41,440 nt of DNA, taken from positions 1 through 41,440 of the forward strand of contig CALMWE010000303.1 in assembly GCA_937873795.1 (NCBI GenBank). The letters run 5' to 3'. Shown here one piece after another: positions 25,323 to 33,714 of the stretch. How positions within the stretch are numbered: position 1 is the stretch's first letter; every line of letters starts with the position of its first letter. Below the pieces are notes generated by a model. That model did no database searches and was not told where the DNA came from. It saw only the letters and a list, made by a program, of their open reading frames with translations. The translations under genes were made by a program, and so were the position numbers. Source of the DNA: an uncultured Caryophanales bacterium. GTDB taxonomy: Bacteria; Bacillota_I; Bacilli_A; RFN20; CAG-826.

Positions 25323-27233
25323 TTATTCGGCTTTTTGTAACCGTTTTTCTTTGATGTCGGCTTGGATGAGTTTAAGGAACTCGTCTTTGCTGACGGTGAT
25401 TTGATCCTTTTGACCGAACGCACGGTAGGTGACCGTTCCGTCTTTGACTTCGTTATCGCCGATGACGAGAGTGTAAGGAATCTTCATCATTTGCGAATTC
25501 CGTAACCGATAACCGAGTTTTTCTTCGCTGTCATCGATATGGACCCGTAAGCTGTTGTCTTGGAAGAAGTCTTTTAATTCTTCAGTATATGCTTCATGAA
25601 TGGACGGATTGACCGGGAGTAATTGAATTTGAACCGGGGCTAACCAGGTCGGGAACGCACCGGCGAAGTGTTCGGTGATGATTCCGATGAAACGTTCGAT
25701 GCTGCCGAAGATCGCGCGGTGGAGCATGATCGGACGGACTTTTTCGTTGTTTTGATCGATGTAGCTAAGATCGAAACGTTCCGGCAAGTTCATATCGAGT
25801 TGAATCGTACCGCATTGCCAGATACGGCCCATCGAGTCGCGGAGTTTGAAGTCCAACTTCGGTCCGTAGAAAGCGCCGTCACCGGGATTGACCTTGAAGG
25901 TACGGCCCGATTGCGAGCAGGCTTCAGCCAAAATCTTCTCGGATTCGTCCCAAACGGCGATGTCACCGATGTATTTCTTCTCGGGACGGGTCGAGAGTTC
26001 GATGTGGTAATCCAGGCCGAATATGCTATAGATTTTGTCAAATAACTTGAGTAAGCGGATGATTTCGCCGTTGAGTTGTTCGCGGGTACAGAACACGTGA
26101 GCATCGTCTTGCGTAAAGGTACGGACACGGAACAAGCCCGAGAGCGCGCCGGAAGCTTCGTGGCGGTGGACTAAGCCGAGTTCGCCCATCCGGATCGGAA
26201 GGTCTTTATAGGAGTGTAAGGAGTTCTTGTAGACGAGCATGCCGCCGGGGCAGTTCATCGGTTTAATAGCGAATTCCTTTTCGTCGATGGTCGACGTATA
26301 CATGTTTTCTTTGTAGTTGAACCAGTGTCCGGAAACTTCCCAAAGTTCACGGCTGAGCATGATCGGGGTTTGCACGAACACATAGCCTTCTTTGGTGTGG
26401 ATGTCGTACCAGAAATTTTCCAAGGTCTTTCTTAAAACAAGGCCATTGGGGAGCCAGAACGGGAATCCGGGACCGTAATCGGAAATCATGAACAAACCAA
26501 GTTCACGGCCGAGTTTGCGGTGGTCGCGTTTCTTGCGTTCTTCGACGTTGGCCAAGTACTTGGTTAAATCTTCCGCGGAATAGAACGAGGTACCGTAAAT
26601 ACGGACCAATTGTTTATTCTTAGAATCGCCACGCCAATAAGCACCCGCTAACGAAAGCAGTTTGAAGTGTTTGATGAAGCCCACGGAAGGAATGTGCGGG
26701 CCATGGCACAAATCGGTGAAGTCGCCTTGGACATACACGCTGATCGGTTCCTTGATTTCTTTAATCAATTCAAGCTTGTAGGGATTGCCTTTAAAGATTT
26801 CCGCCGCTTGTTCACGGGTGATGTCTTTACGGACAATGGGCTCGTTTTTGCTGGCGATTTTGGCCATTTCGGCTTCAATCTTGGGAAAATCTTCTTCCGA
26901 AAGCGTCACGGGCAAGTCCATATCGTAGTAGAAGCCGTCTTCGATGCTCGGGCCGAAGCCGAACAGCACACCGGGATAAAGGTGTTGAATCGCTTGCGCC
27001 AGCAAGTGGCTGGTCGAGTGGTTCAATAAATCCTTGGCTTCGGGCGATTTGTCGGTAATGATGGCAAAATGGCCATCTCCGGGGATGACGGCGTCGAGAT
27101 CCATCAGGTCGCCTTCAAAGCTAAACGCCAAGGCTTTCTTCTCTAATGAGATGGCGATGGCTTTGGCAGCGTCTCTGCCGCGAATTCCATCAGCGACTTC
27201 GAGAACTTTTCCATCCGGTAAAATCAATTTCAT
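25323..27233 (-). CDS. thrS: Threonyl-tRNA synthetase
   Basis: Class II synthetase attaching threonine to tRNA-Thr. 636 residues: TGS domain (1-60), editing domain with H-S-T-S-H at 72-76 and C-H-G-P-H near 180, catalytic core with zinc Cys in M-N-C-P-G-G, motif 2 around H-R-H-E-A-S-G, and motif 3 in H-R-A-I-F-G-S-I-E-R-F, then the anticodon-binding domain. The start at 27233 follows AAAGGAGGAG; the open frame continues upstream through the T-box core but that is leader. Own promoter and T-box leader; ends at the hairpin 25285-25306. In Bacillus thrS lies next to infC-rpmI-rplT and dnaB-dnaI, as it nearly does here. Confidence 0.98.
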   Translation of the reverse strand: MKLILPDGKVLEVADGIRGRDAAKAIAISLEKKALAFSFEGDLMDLDAVIPGDGHFAIITDKSPEAKDLLNHSTSHLLAQAIQHLYPGVLFGFGPSIEDGFYYDMDLPVTLSEEDFPKIEAEMAKIASKNEPIVRKDITREQAAEIFKGNPYKLELIKEIKEPISVYVQGDFTDLCHGPHIPSVGFIKHFKLLSLAGAYWRGDSKNKQLVRIYGTSFYSAEDLTKYLANVEERKKRDHRKLGRELGLFMISDYGPGFPFWLPNGLVLRKTLENFWYDIHTKEGYVFVQTPIMLSRELWEVSGHWFNYKENMYTSTIDEKEFAIKPMNCPGGMLVYKNSLHSYKDLPIRMGELGLVHRHEASGALSGLFRVRTFTQDDAHVFCTREQLNGEIIRLLKLFDKIYSIFGLDYHIELSTRPEKKYIGDIAVWDESEKILAEACSQSGRTFKVNPGDGAFYGPKLDFKLRDSMGRIWQCGTIQLDMNLPERFDLSYIDQNNEKVRPIMLHRAIFGSIERFIGIITEHFAGAFPTWLAPVQIQLLPVNPSIHEAYTEELKDFFQDNSLRVHIDDSEEKLGYRLRNSQMMKIPYTLVIGDNEVKDGTVTYRAFGQKDQITVSKDEFLKLIQADIKEKRLQKAE

Positions 27234-27249
27234 AGGTACTCCTCCTTTA

Positions 27250-27460
27250 AATAAAAAAGCGTCCCATATAAGGACGCTTTTGCGTGGTACCACCTTAATT
27301 TGCATTCAATGAATGCACACTTGATACTCGTAACGTGAGCGGCGTCCTATTTATCATAGGAAGCTCGGAAGTGGTTCCGTTATCTCGTCTTTAGAAACCT
27401 TTCACCCATGGTTCCCTCTCTAGAAAATCCGTGATAACGACATGTCTTCTTCGAAGCTAT
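27250..27460 (-). promoter_or_regulatory. T-box leader (tRNA-Thr responsive)
   Basis: Minus strand core AAGGTGGTACCACG (27296-27283) with TGGT at 27292-27289. Terminator stem AAGCGTCC (27279-27272) and GGACGCTT (27264-27257), then a T run. A candidate specifier ACC (Thr) is at 27375-27373 in CGGA-ACC-AC. The leader runs from the promoter at 27466-27494. Confidence 0.92.
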
Positions 27461-27465
27461 AACTC

Positions 27466-27494
27466 ATTCTAGTCAGTTTATTGAGTAAAGTCAA
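27466..27494 (-). promoter_or_regulatory. thrS promoter
   Basis: Minus strand TTGACT (27494-27489), 17-base spacer, TAGAAT (27471-27466). The -35 overlaps the stop codon of degV. Confidence 0.78.
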
Positions 27495-28354
27495 TTATTG
27501 GGCTTTGACTTTTTTACCATTCCGACACCGATGGTTCCGGGACCGGTATGAGCGGCGACATTAATGGACAACGGGGTTACAAACACATCAAATTCGGGCA
27601 AATTACGTTCAATCGCATGTCGCATGATATCTAAGGTTGCGGCGGAGGTATCAAAGATAACAACGTGTAATTCACAAGTATCTTTGGAATACTTTTTGGC
27701 TTTAAGTTTTTTCAAAACATCTTCGATGGAACGCTTGATATTGCGTGTGGCGCCATCTTTTTCAACCGCGCCTTCACGGAATCCGAGGACCGGTTTCAAA
27801 CCGATGAAATTCCCGATGGCGGCAACGGCGGGAGAAATACGTCCGCCGCGTTGAAGATACGTTAAGCTTTCAGGGAAGAAATAAACTTCTTCGCTGGCTT
27901 GCCGTTTCTTGAAAGCTTCAATGACTTCGCTGGTCGGCATGCCGCTTTTCACGTTTTCGATCGTAGCAAGAACGTGGTTGCCCATGAACGAACAAACGCT
28001 CAGGGAATCCAGCACTTTGACCTTATCGCCATAGAGATTCGCGCACGTCAGAGTGAACAAATCAAACATGGACGATAATTTACTAGAAATCGTGAAGTGA
28101 ATGATTTCTTCATAGCCTTGTTCAAAAATGGCATTGAAGAAGGTTTCGATTTCAAAGGGAGTGGGTGTTGAGGTCTTAATGACCGCTCCGCCACGCATGA
28201 CTTTGGCCAGTGTCTCGTTGTCCATGTCGATTCCGTCATGAAATTCACGACCATCGACAATGACATTCAAAGGCAAAATCGTTAAACCTATCTTTTCGGC
28301 ATCTTTACGAGAAATGGCACACGTCGAGTCGGAAGTGACGATTCGTTTAGTCAT
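27491..28354 (-). CDS. DegV family protein (fatty-acid binding, FakB-like)
   Basis: 287 residues. DegV proteins bind a single fatty acid and, as FakB, present it to the kinase FakA for phospholipid synthesis. Seen: S-D-S-T-C near the N-terminus, T-S-T-P-T-P near residue 62 (the T-S-x-P-S ligand loop), L-Q-R-G-G-R-I-S near 165 and H-T-G-P-G-T-I-G-V-G near the C-terminus, the full family set. The start at 28354 is preferred; an ATG at 28360 directly abuts the AGGAGG and cannot be used. Follows the ROK gene by 28 bases with no terminator, so it is the last gene of the pfkA operon. No fakA is in the window. Confidence 0.92.
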   Translation of the reverse strand: MTKRIVTSDSTCAISRKDAEKIGLTILPLNVIVDGREFHDGIDMDNETLAKVMRGGAVIKTSTPTPFEIETFFNAIFEQGYEEIIHFTISSKLSSMFDLFTLTCANLYGDKVKVLDSLSVCSFMGNHVLATIENVKSGMPTSEVIEAFKKRQASEEVYFFPESLTYLQRGGRISPAVAAIGNFIGLKPVLGFREGAVEKDGATRNIKRSIEDVLKKLKAKKYSKDTCELHVVIFDTSAATLDIMRHAIERNLPEFDVFVTPLSINVAAHTGPGTIGVGMVKKSKPNN

Positions 28355-28382
28355 ATGCATCCTCCTGTGAGATATGTATTTC

Positions 28383-29222
28383 TTATTTTACCATGACAAA
28401 CGCATAACAAGCAGCACCAATTAATCCGGCGTCTTGATCAAACAGCGCACGTTTCAAAACAATGTCCGTATTCAACACCTGTAAATCATCGAAAAAGACT
28501 TTGGAAGATTTCATCACGCCACCGGACAAAACGATGACATCCGGTTCAAACGCTTTGTGAATGTATTGGAAAAAGGCAGACATCAAAGCGAGCCAATCAT
28601 GATAAGCCCCAAGATAGAGCTCGTCCTTCGAGGCGACATGGTCAAAGAATTGGTGGGCCGGAAGCACCGGAACGCCATTTAATTCCAAAAGTTGGGCAAT
28701 GCCGTTTCCGGAAGCGATTTTTTCAAACTCGTAATAATTACCACGGTAATTAAAGAGGGTATGTCCGATTTCATAAGAAGAATTTTTTAAGCGGTGGTCA
28801 CAAACCAAAGCGCCACCGATGCCGGTTGAAATCGTGATGAAGAATGAAGACCGGTAATCTTTTCCGGCTCCCGCAATGCCCTCTGCGATGCCTGCGACTT
28901 CGGCATCGTTTTTGACATGGACGGGAATCTTATAGCGGGCTTCCAAGTATTCCTTGAGAGGAATATTGTCGATGTGAATGTTGGGTAAAGCATCAATGAA
29001 TCCGTCCCAACGCACACGTCCAGGGACGCCAGCGGTAATCGCGGAAACATGGAACGTTTCCGGTTCGATTTCATCAATAATGGAACAAACTTGCTCTAAA
29101 AAGAGTTTGATCGAGCCAACCGTCGTTGAACGGCGGATGACCTTGAGAATATTCAAATCTTCGTCGATGACCGCGCACCGGATGTTGGTGCCGCCGATAT
29201 CGAGAGCTAAGACATTTTTCAT
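28383..29222 (-). CDS. ROK-family sugar kinase (probable glucokinase), zinc motif missing
   Basis: 279 residues, ASKHA fold. ATP loop D-I-G-G-T-N at 8-13, G-V-P-G-R-V near 65-70, the catalytic Asp in K-N-D-A-E (Asp106), S-T-G-I-G-G-A-L-V at 132-140, and E-I-G-H at 151-154. In most ROK kinases E-I-G-H is followed within about 30 residues by a C-x-C-G-x-x-G-C zinc motif; here the stretch reads T-L-F-N-Y-R-G-N-Y-Y-E-F-E-K-I-A-S-G-N-G with no cysteine at all. The His of EIGH remains. Sits directly after pyk (Shine-Dalgarno GAGGG inside its 3' end), so it probably feeds hexose phosphate to the same glycolytic operon. Exact sugar unknown; an N-acetylmannosamine or fructose kinase is possible. Confidence 0.85.
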   Translation of the reverse strand: MKNVLALDIGGTNIRCAVIDEDLNILKVIRRSTTVGSIKLFLEQVCSIIDEIEPETFHVSAITAGVPGRVRWDGFIDALPNIHIDNIPLKEYLEARYKIPVHVKNDAEVAGIAEGIAGAGKDYRSSFFITISTGIGGALVCDHRLKNSSYEIGHTLFNYRGNYYEFEKIASGNGIAQLLELNGVPVLPAHQFFDHVASKDELYLGAYHDWLALMSAFFQYIHKAFEPDVIVLSGGVMKSSKVFFDDLQVLNTDIVLKRALFDQDAGLIGAACYAFVMVK

Positions 29223-29223
29223 G

Positions 29224-30672
29224 TTAAATATCCCTCAGTTCGTTGATCATCAAAATCTTCATGAAGTTGGTCTTTCCTGCGCCGGTCGGAGTGCCGCCGG
29301 TCAGAATGATATGTTCACCCGGCTTTAATCCGAGTTGACGAGCTTTAAGTAAGGCTAAAACCTCCAACTCTTCGATGAATTGGGGAATGCTGGGAATCAG
29401 CGTGGGGAATAAGCCCCAAACAAGGCCTAAACGAAGGACGGTACGGCGCGAATTCGAAACCGCAATGACGGGAGCACACGGACGGGCTTTGGCAATCCGT
29501 TTCGCGGATTCGCCGGTTTCGGTAAAGCAAACGATGAGTTTGGCACCGATCAATAAAGCGGTGTTGGCAACAGAGTTGGCAATCGCATCGCTGTTGATTT
29601 TCTCACTGGTTTTGTAGGCTTCATCGGCCATTTGTTCGTAGTTGAGTTCGGCTTCCATCGTGGCGGCGATTTTGGCTTGCATTTCGGTGGCTTCAATCGG
29701 GTATTCGCCGGAAGCGGATTCCGCCGAAAGCATGACTGAGTCGGTACTTTCTAAGATAGCGTTGGCAACGTCGCTGACTTCGGCACGTGTAGGACGCGGA
29801 TGCGTTTGCATGCTGTCGAGCATTTGCGTGGCGGTGATGACAGGTTTGCCTTTGACACGGCAAAGATGGGTAATGCGTTTTTGCACCAACGGGACCTTTT
29901 CAGGCGGGATTTCAACACCTAAGTCACCACGGGCAATCATGATGCCATCGGCCAATTCCAAAATCGCCTCGAGGTGATCGACACCTTCGGGGTTTTCGAT
30001 TTTGGCGATGATGCCGATATCGGGACGGCCGTATTTGGCCAAGATTTTCTTGACGTCAATGATATCTTGCGGACGACGGGTAAACGAGGTCGCAATCAGA
30101 TCCACGTCATTTTCGCAGCTGAACTTCAAATCCGCTTCGTCTTTAGCGGAGATATAAGGCATTTGTAAACGGGCAAACGGAGCATTCACGCCTTTGTGGT
30201 TTTTCAGAAGGTGCGTATTTTCGGCACGAACCACTAATTCGCGCTTGGCTTCGTCTTTTTCAATGATCGTCAAATCGAGGTTACCATCATCGATTTTGAG
30301 ATGGTCGCCGACATTGACGTCGTTATAAAGATTGGAATAATTAACGGAGAATTGCGAGGCATTTCCGAGGACTTCTTTCATGCAAACACGCACAAGCGAA
30401 CCGCGTTCGATGACGACTTGGCCATTTTCAAAATTACCGGTACGGATTTCCGGACCTTTCATATCCGTCATGACAGGAATGTAAACACCGTGTTCACGTT
30501 CGTATCGGCGGGATAATTCGATTTTGGCCGCATGGGTTGGATAATCCCCGTGGGCGAAGTTCAGGCGCATCACATTCATGCCTGCGTCGACCAACTGCGA
30601 AAATCTTTCGTAGGTGTCGCTCGCTGGGCCTAAGGTACAGACGATTTTGGTCTTCTTGGTAGTATTCAACAT
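29224..30672 (-). CDS. pyk: Pyruvate kinase
   Basis: Last step of glycolysis: phosphoenolpyruvate plus ADP to pyruvate plus ATP. 482 residues, without the extra C-terminal PEP-utiliser-like domain found in Bacillus. Seen: K-I-V-C-T-L-G-P-A at the N-terminus, M-R-L-N-F-A-H-G, D-M-K-G-P-E-I-R, the catalytic Lys in I-I-A-K-I-E-N-P-E-G, the metal/PEP motif M-I-A-R-G-D-L-G-V-E, and M-L-D-S-M. 20 bases after pfkA; ends one base before the ROK start. Confidence 0.97.
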   Translation of the reverse strand: MLNTTKKTKIVCTLGPASDTYERFSQLVDAGMNVMRLNFAHGDYPTHAAKIELSRRYEREHGVYIPVMTDMKGPEIRTGNFENGQVVIERGSLVRVCMKEVLGNASQFSVNYSNLYNDVNVGDHLKIDDGNLDLTIIEKDEAKRELVVRAENTHLLKNHKGVNAPFARLQMPYISAKDEADLKFSCENDVDLIATSFTRRPQDIIDVKKILAKYGRPDIGIIAKIENPEGVDHLEAILELADGIMIARGDLGVEIPPEKVPLVQKRITHLCRVKGKPVITATQMLDSMQTHPRPTRAEVSDVANAILESTDSVMLSAESASGEYPIEATEMQAKIAATMEAELNYEQMADEAYKTSEKINSDAIANSVANTALLIGAKLIVCFTETGESAKRIAKARPCAPVIAVSNSRRTVLRLGLVWGLFPTLIPSIPQFIEELEVLALLKARQLGLKPGEHIILTGGTPTGAGKTNFMKILMINELRDI

Positions 30673-30692
30673 GTGATGCTCTCCCCCTACGC

Positions 30693-31652
30693 TTATTTCA
30701 GCGTGGCGATAACTTTGAGTAACTGCTCGTGTTTATCACGTTGCATCTTCAAAGCTTCGTAAATATCGAAGTCGACGAGCCGGTTGTTGATGATGCCGAC
30801 GCAACGACCGCTTTTGCCTTCTAACAAACATTCAATGGCGTAAACGCCCATCCGAGCCGCAAGAATGCGGTCAAAAGCCGAAGGCGAGCCTCCGCGTTGA
30901 ATACGGCCCAAAACCTCACTACGGGTCTCAAAGCCGGTTTCTTTTTCGATTTCACGGGCAAAGTCTTTCACATCGAAAAGCTTTTCGCTGACGATGACAA
31001 GGGCATGCCGTTTGGATGAAGTCTTCAAATCTCTTAACGTAGTCATGACTTCTTCTTTGGGAACCATGTGGTCCGGAGAAATGATGAGTTCTGCGCCACA
31101 AGCGACGCCGGAATAAAGGGCCAAGTCACCGCAGTGGTTACCCATAACTTCGATGACCGAGCAACGTTGGTGGGAAGAGCTGGTATCCCGCAATTTATCA
31201 ACAGCTTCGACAATCGTGTTTAACGCGGTGTCAAAACCGATGGTGTATTCGGTACACGCCAGGTCGTTATCGATCGTTCCAGGCAAACCAATGCAGTTAA
31301 TGCCCATTTCGGTCAATTTCTTTGCACCCATGTAGGTGCCATCGCCACCGATGACGACCAGTGCATCGATGCCAAACTTTCTTAATTGTTCAACGCCTTT
31401 TTTACGGACTTCGGGATCGGCAAATTCGGGTAAACGGGCAGACCGGATGACAGTGCCGCCCCAGGTAATGATATTCGCGACCGATGTACGGTCGACACGT
31501 TCGATATTGCCTTCGACTAAACCTCTATAGCCATCGTAAATGAAATACATTTCCTTTCCGTGCTTGATCCCGGCACGGACGATAGCTCTAATGGCTGCGT
31601 TCATTCCGGGGGAGTCGCCACCGGATGTCAACACGCCAATACGATTAATCAT
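30693..31652 (-). CDS. pfkA: ATP-dependent 6-phosphofructokinase
   Basis: Phosphorylates fructose 6-phosphate, the committed step of glycolysis. 319 residues, exactly the size of Bacillus PfkA. Seen: T-S-G-G-D-S-P-G-M-N near the start, G-G-D-G-T-Y (Gly in place where pyrophosphate-type enzymes have Asp), catalytic P-G-T-I-D-N-D, V-M-G-N-H-C-G-D, and R-G-G-S-P-S-A-F-D. The start at 31652 follows GGAGG; a longer frame upstream is leader. First gene of pfkA-pyk-ROK-degV. The 121-base gap upstream has a TATAAT (minus strand 31701-31696) without a good -35, so the promoter is uncertain. Confidence 0.97.
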   Translation of the reverse strand: MINRIGVLTSGGDSPGMNAAIRAIVRAGIKHGKEMYFIYDGYRGLVEGNIERVDRTSVANIITWGGTVIRSARLPEFADPEVRKKGVEQLRKFGIDALVVIGGDGTYMGAKKLTEMGINCIGLPGTIDNDLACTEYTIGFDTALNTIVEAVDKLRDTSSSHQRCSVIEVMGNHCGDLALYSGVACGAELIISPDHMVPKEEVMTTLRDLKTSSKRHALVIVSEKLFDVKDFAREIEKETGFETRSEVLGRIQRGGSPSAFDRILAARMGVYAIECLLEGKSGRCVGIINNRLVDFDIYEALKMQRDKHEQLLKVIATLK

Positions 31653-31773
31653 ACGAAAACCTCCACGGTAAAAAATATACCAACATAATATTATCATTAT
31701 AAATGAAATATTAGAAGCAACTTTTAATGCAAATTGACGGTACTTTTTCTACTTAACGACTACCTAAACGGTT

Positions 31774-31798
31774 CAAAAAAACTAGGCAAAGCCTAGTT
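31774..31798 (-). terminator. Intrinsic terminator after the SpeD homologue
   Basis: Minus strand AACTAGGC (31798-31791), loop TTT, GCCTAGTT (31787-31780), then a T run (31780-31774). Confidence 0.9.
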
Positions 31799-31810
31799 CC
31801 TTTGTTCTTT

Positions 31811-32632
31811 TTACTTTAAGATGTTGTCTTTCCAAGCGGAGTTGTAAGCAATGGCTTTCCCGCTGGCGTGGCGGGTATTGGTTCGGTTGGCTTTCAAGAA
31901 CTTGTGTTTGCTTCCGCGGGGAATGACGATATACGATTGCACAGGTCCCCAAGTTTCTTTTAAGAACGGGAGAATGGCCGTATAATCGAACATTTTGCAC
32001 GAGAAGATATCGAAATATATAGCTTTGGTTTTGTAGTTGTAGTGGAACGAGATATGGCTTTCCGCAATCATCACGATGCCGGAGAGGTAACTCGGATTGT
32101 TCATCGAATCTGTCAAGACGTAAGGACGGATAATCGGAGTCATGTTGACTTTGGCAATCAAACCCTCGAGGAACTTGAACACTTCATCCATCGTGGGGAC
32201 GCGGTCAGTGGCCAATTTGGCAAAAATGTGGGGGCCGAAGACTTCAGAACCATCGAATTTCCGTTCATAAGTGACGCCGGAATCGCGGTTTTCGACTTGG
32301 ACCGTGCTTTTTTCATCATCGAACGGGAAGGACTTCTTGAATAAGGCGACGGCTTTCTTTTCGTCATAGACGCCATCGAAAACCATGTCGACAAAGTAGC
32401 ATTCACGAAGCGGAAACGTGTGAATCGTGACATGTCCGCCTTTTAAGAAAAGGAAGGAGCTGATGCCGATATCTTCAGGCTCGACGCCGTAGTAATAAGG
32501 AAGTAAAAACGGTGGGGCAACGGGGATGACACCGAGTTTTTCGGCAATCGCATTCAGTGAGTTATTGATGAATTTGACGTCATTGAGTCGACCTTCGGTG
32601 GCGCCATAAGCGTCCAACATCATGTGTAACAT
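31811..32632 (-). CDS. Tandem SpeD-family pyruvoyl decarboxylase, possibly not an AdoMet decarboxylase
   Basis: 273 residues built of two SpeD-like modules. Module 1 (about 1-105) has H-M-M-L-D-A-Y-G and G-G-H-V-T-I-H-T-F-P (65-74). Module 2 (about 133-240) has G-P-H-I-F-A-K-L and A-E-S-H-I-S-F-H (190-197). Aligned to the small SpeD of Thermotoga, module 2 keeps the self-cleaving, pyruvoyl-forming Ser192, His197 and Cys212; module 1 has Gly66 and Asp86 at the Ser and Cys positions and keeps only His71. The Glu after W-P in true AdoMet decarboxylases is replaced in both modules (Leu75, Lys201). So one half is catalytic, the other structural, and the substrate may differ from AdoMet. Its ATG directly follows the stop of the agmatinase-type gene. 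Arginine decarboxylation to agmatine would fit that neighbour; spermidine synthesis is the alternative, but no speE is here. Confidence 0.8.
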   Translation of the reverse strand: MLHMMLDAYGATEGRLNDVKFINNSLNAIAEKLGVIPVAPPFLLPYYYGVEPEDIGISSFLFLKGGHVTIHTFPLRECYFVDMVFDGVYDEKKAVALFKKSFPFDDEKSTVQVENRDSGVTYERKFDGSEVFGPHIFAKLATDRVPTMDEVFKFLEGLIAKVNMTPIIRPYVLTDSMNNPSYLSGIVMIAESHISFHYNYKTKAIYFDIFSCKMFDYTAILPFLKETWGPVQSYIVIPRGSKHKFLKANRTNTRHASGKAIAYNSAWKDNILK

Positions 32633-33541
32633 CTATTTGTTCTCCTTGTTTTTCTTGGCAAAGGCGATGGCTTCCAAAATAAGTTTTAAGGCGGCCCAGG
32701 AGGTAATGTCGTTCACATCTTTAGGCGGGGCCACTTCGACGATATCCATCGCTTTGATGGGGAGTTGGTCAACGATGCTCTTAACGATCTCTATGAGCAT
32801 GCGCGAGGTTAAGCCGCCGGCTTCGGGTGTGCCCGTTCCGGGAGCATGCGCAGGATCAAGGCAGTCGATGTCGATGGATAAATAAATCGCATCAAACGAA
32901 GCATCGAAAACCTTATGGATTTCTTTGAGAACATACGCTAGGTTCTTTTCAAACAATTCATGAGCGGTGATGACGCGCATCTCAGGGTGTTTCGCATAGA
33001 ATTCCAATTCTTGGATTTCAAACGAGCGAATGCCTACTGCAAGGATATTTTTGCTTTCAAACCCGTCTTCGATTGAACGCGCCGTGACCGAAGCGTGAGA
33101 AAGTTTGTTATTGTCGTAGATATCACAAATATCGGCGTGTGCGTCAAAGTGGATGATGCCGATTTTTTTGCCTTCGTTATGGGTAGCGAATGCTTTCCGT
33201 AAGGGAATGCTGACCGAGTGATCGCCACCGATAAAAACGGAGAATTTACCAAGGGCAAAAATCTTACTGGCTTTCGCGGCGACACGGTTGAAATATTGAA
33301 CCACGTTTTCGTGGTCGCTTTTTTCGACATCGCCAAAGTCGCATACGGTAGTTCCGAGAAGAATTTTTCCTTCTTCCGTGACCGGGGGTAAATAGGCTGA
33401 AAGTTCCCGCATTTTGTTCGGGGCCAACGCGGCTCCGCGACCACACGAAACATTCTCGTCGAAGGGAACGCCCATGATAATCACATCCGCAGTCTCGATG
33501 TTATCGGTGTTCAATTCCCGCCAAGTTTCTTTTGCTGCCAT
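32633..33541 (-). CDS. speB: Agmatinase-type ureohydrolase
   Basis: Binuclear manganese hydrolase of the arginase/agmatinase family, 302 residues. All six metal ligands are visible: His108 in G-G-D-H, Asp133/His135/Asp137 in D-A-H-A-D, and Asp224/Asp226 in D-I-D-C-L-D-P. The substrate loop reads K-L-S-H-A-S. Agmatinase, which turns agmatine into putrescine and urea, is the best guess because a SpeD homologue is translationally coupled behind it (stop TAG followed at once by ATG). Arginase, guanidinobutyrase or formimidoylglutamase cannot be excluded. The start at 33541 follows AAAGGAG; a longer upstream frame passes through the promoter. Confidence 0.87.
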   Translation of the reverse strand: MAAKETWRELNTDNIETADVIIMGVPFDENVSCGRGAALAPNKMRELSAYLPPVTEEGKILLGTTVCDFGDVEKSDHENVVQYFNRVAAKASKIFALGKFSVFIGGDHSVSIPLRKAFATHNEGKKIGIIHFDAHADICDIYDNNKLSHASVTARSIEDGFESKNILAVGIRSFEIQELEFYAKHPEMRVITAHELFEKNLAYVLKEIHKVFDASFDAIYLSIDIDCLDPAHAPGTGTPEAGGLTSRMLIEIVKSIVDQLPIKAMDIVEVAPPKDVNDITSWAALKLILEAIAFAKKNKENK

Positions 33542-33566
33542 TGAGGTACTCCTTTTTTGCGCTTTT

Positions 33567-33595
33567 ATACTAGCATTAACCCGCGGTGCTGACAA
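33567..33595 (-). promoter_or_regulatory. Promoter of speB-speD
   Basis: Minus strand TTGTCA (33595-33590), 17-base spacer, TAGTAT (33572-33567). Confidence 0.72.
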
Positions 33596-33648
33596 CAACC
33601 AAAAAAATAAAAATTTAAAATAGGAAAAGTCGATTTTCGTAGACTCAT

Positions 33649-33714
33649 TTTTCCACCAGCGTTTTTTTTCGTTTATATGGGACTTTTTTCCACTTTGGGG
33701 GTTAATTATCCACA
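33649..33714 (+). promoter_or_regulatory. DnaA-box cluster before dnaB-dnaI
   Basis: A perfect consensus DnaA box TTATCCACA is at 33706-33714. Two same-strand near matches, TTTTCCACC (33649-33657) and TTTTCCACT (33686-33694), differ at two positions each. The cluster lies between the divergent speB and dnaB promoters. DnaA could regulate the loader genes here. A further 7-bp inverted repeat GAAAAGA-AGCC-TCTTTTC (33735-33752) sits just upstream of the dnaB promoter. Confidence 0.55.

Noticed and set aside
28358-28360. ATG at 28360 as degV start
   Set aside because: It abuts AGGAGG with no spacer; ATG at 28354 has 6 bases.
31696-31701. TATAAT upstream of pfkA as a full promoter
   Set aside because: No -35 at acceptable spacing could be found, so it is mentioned only in the pfkA entry.
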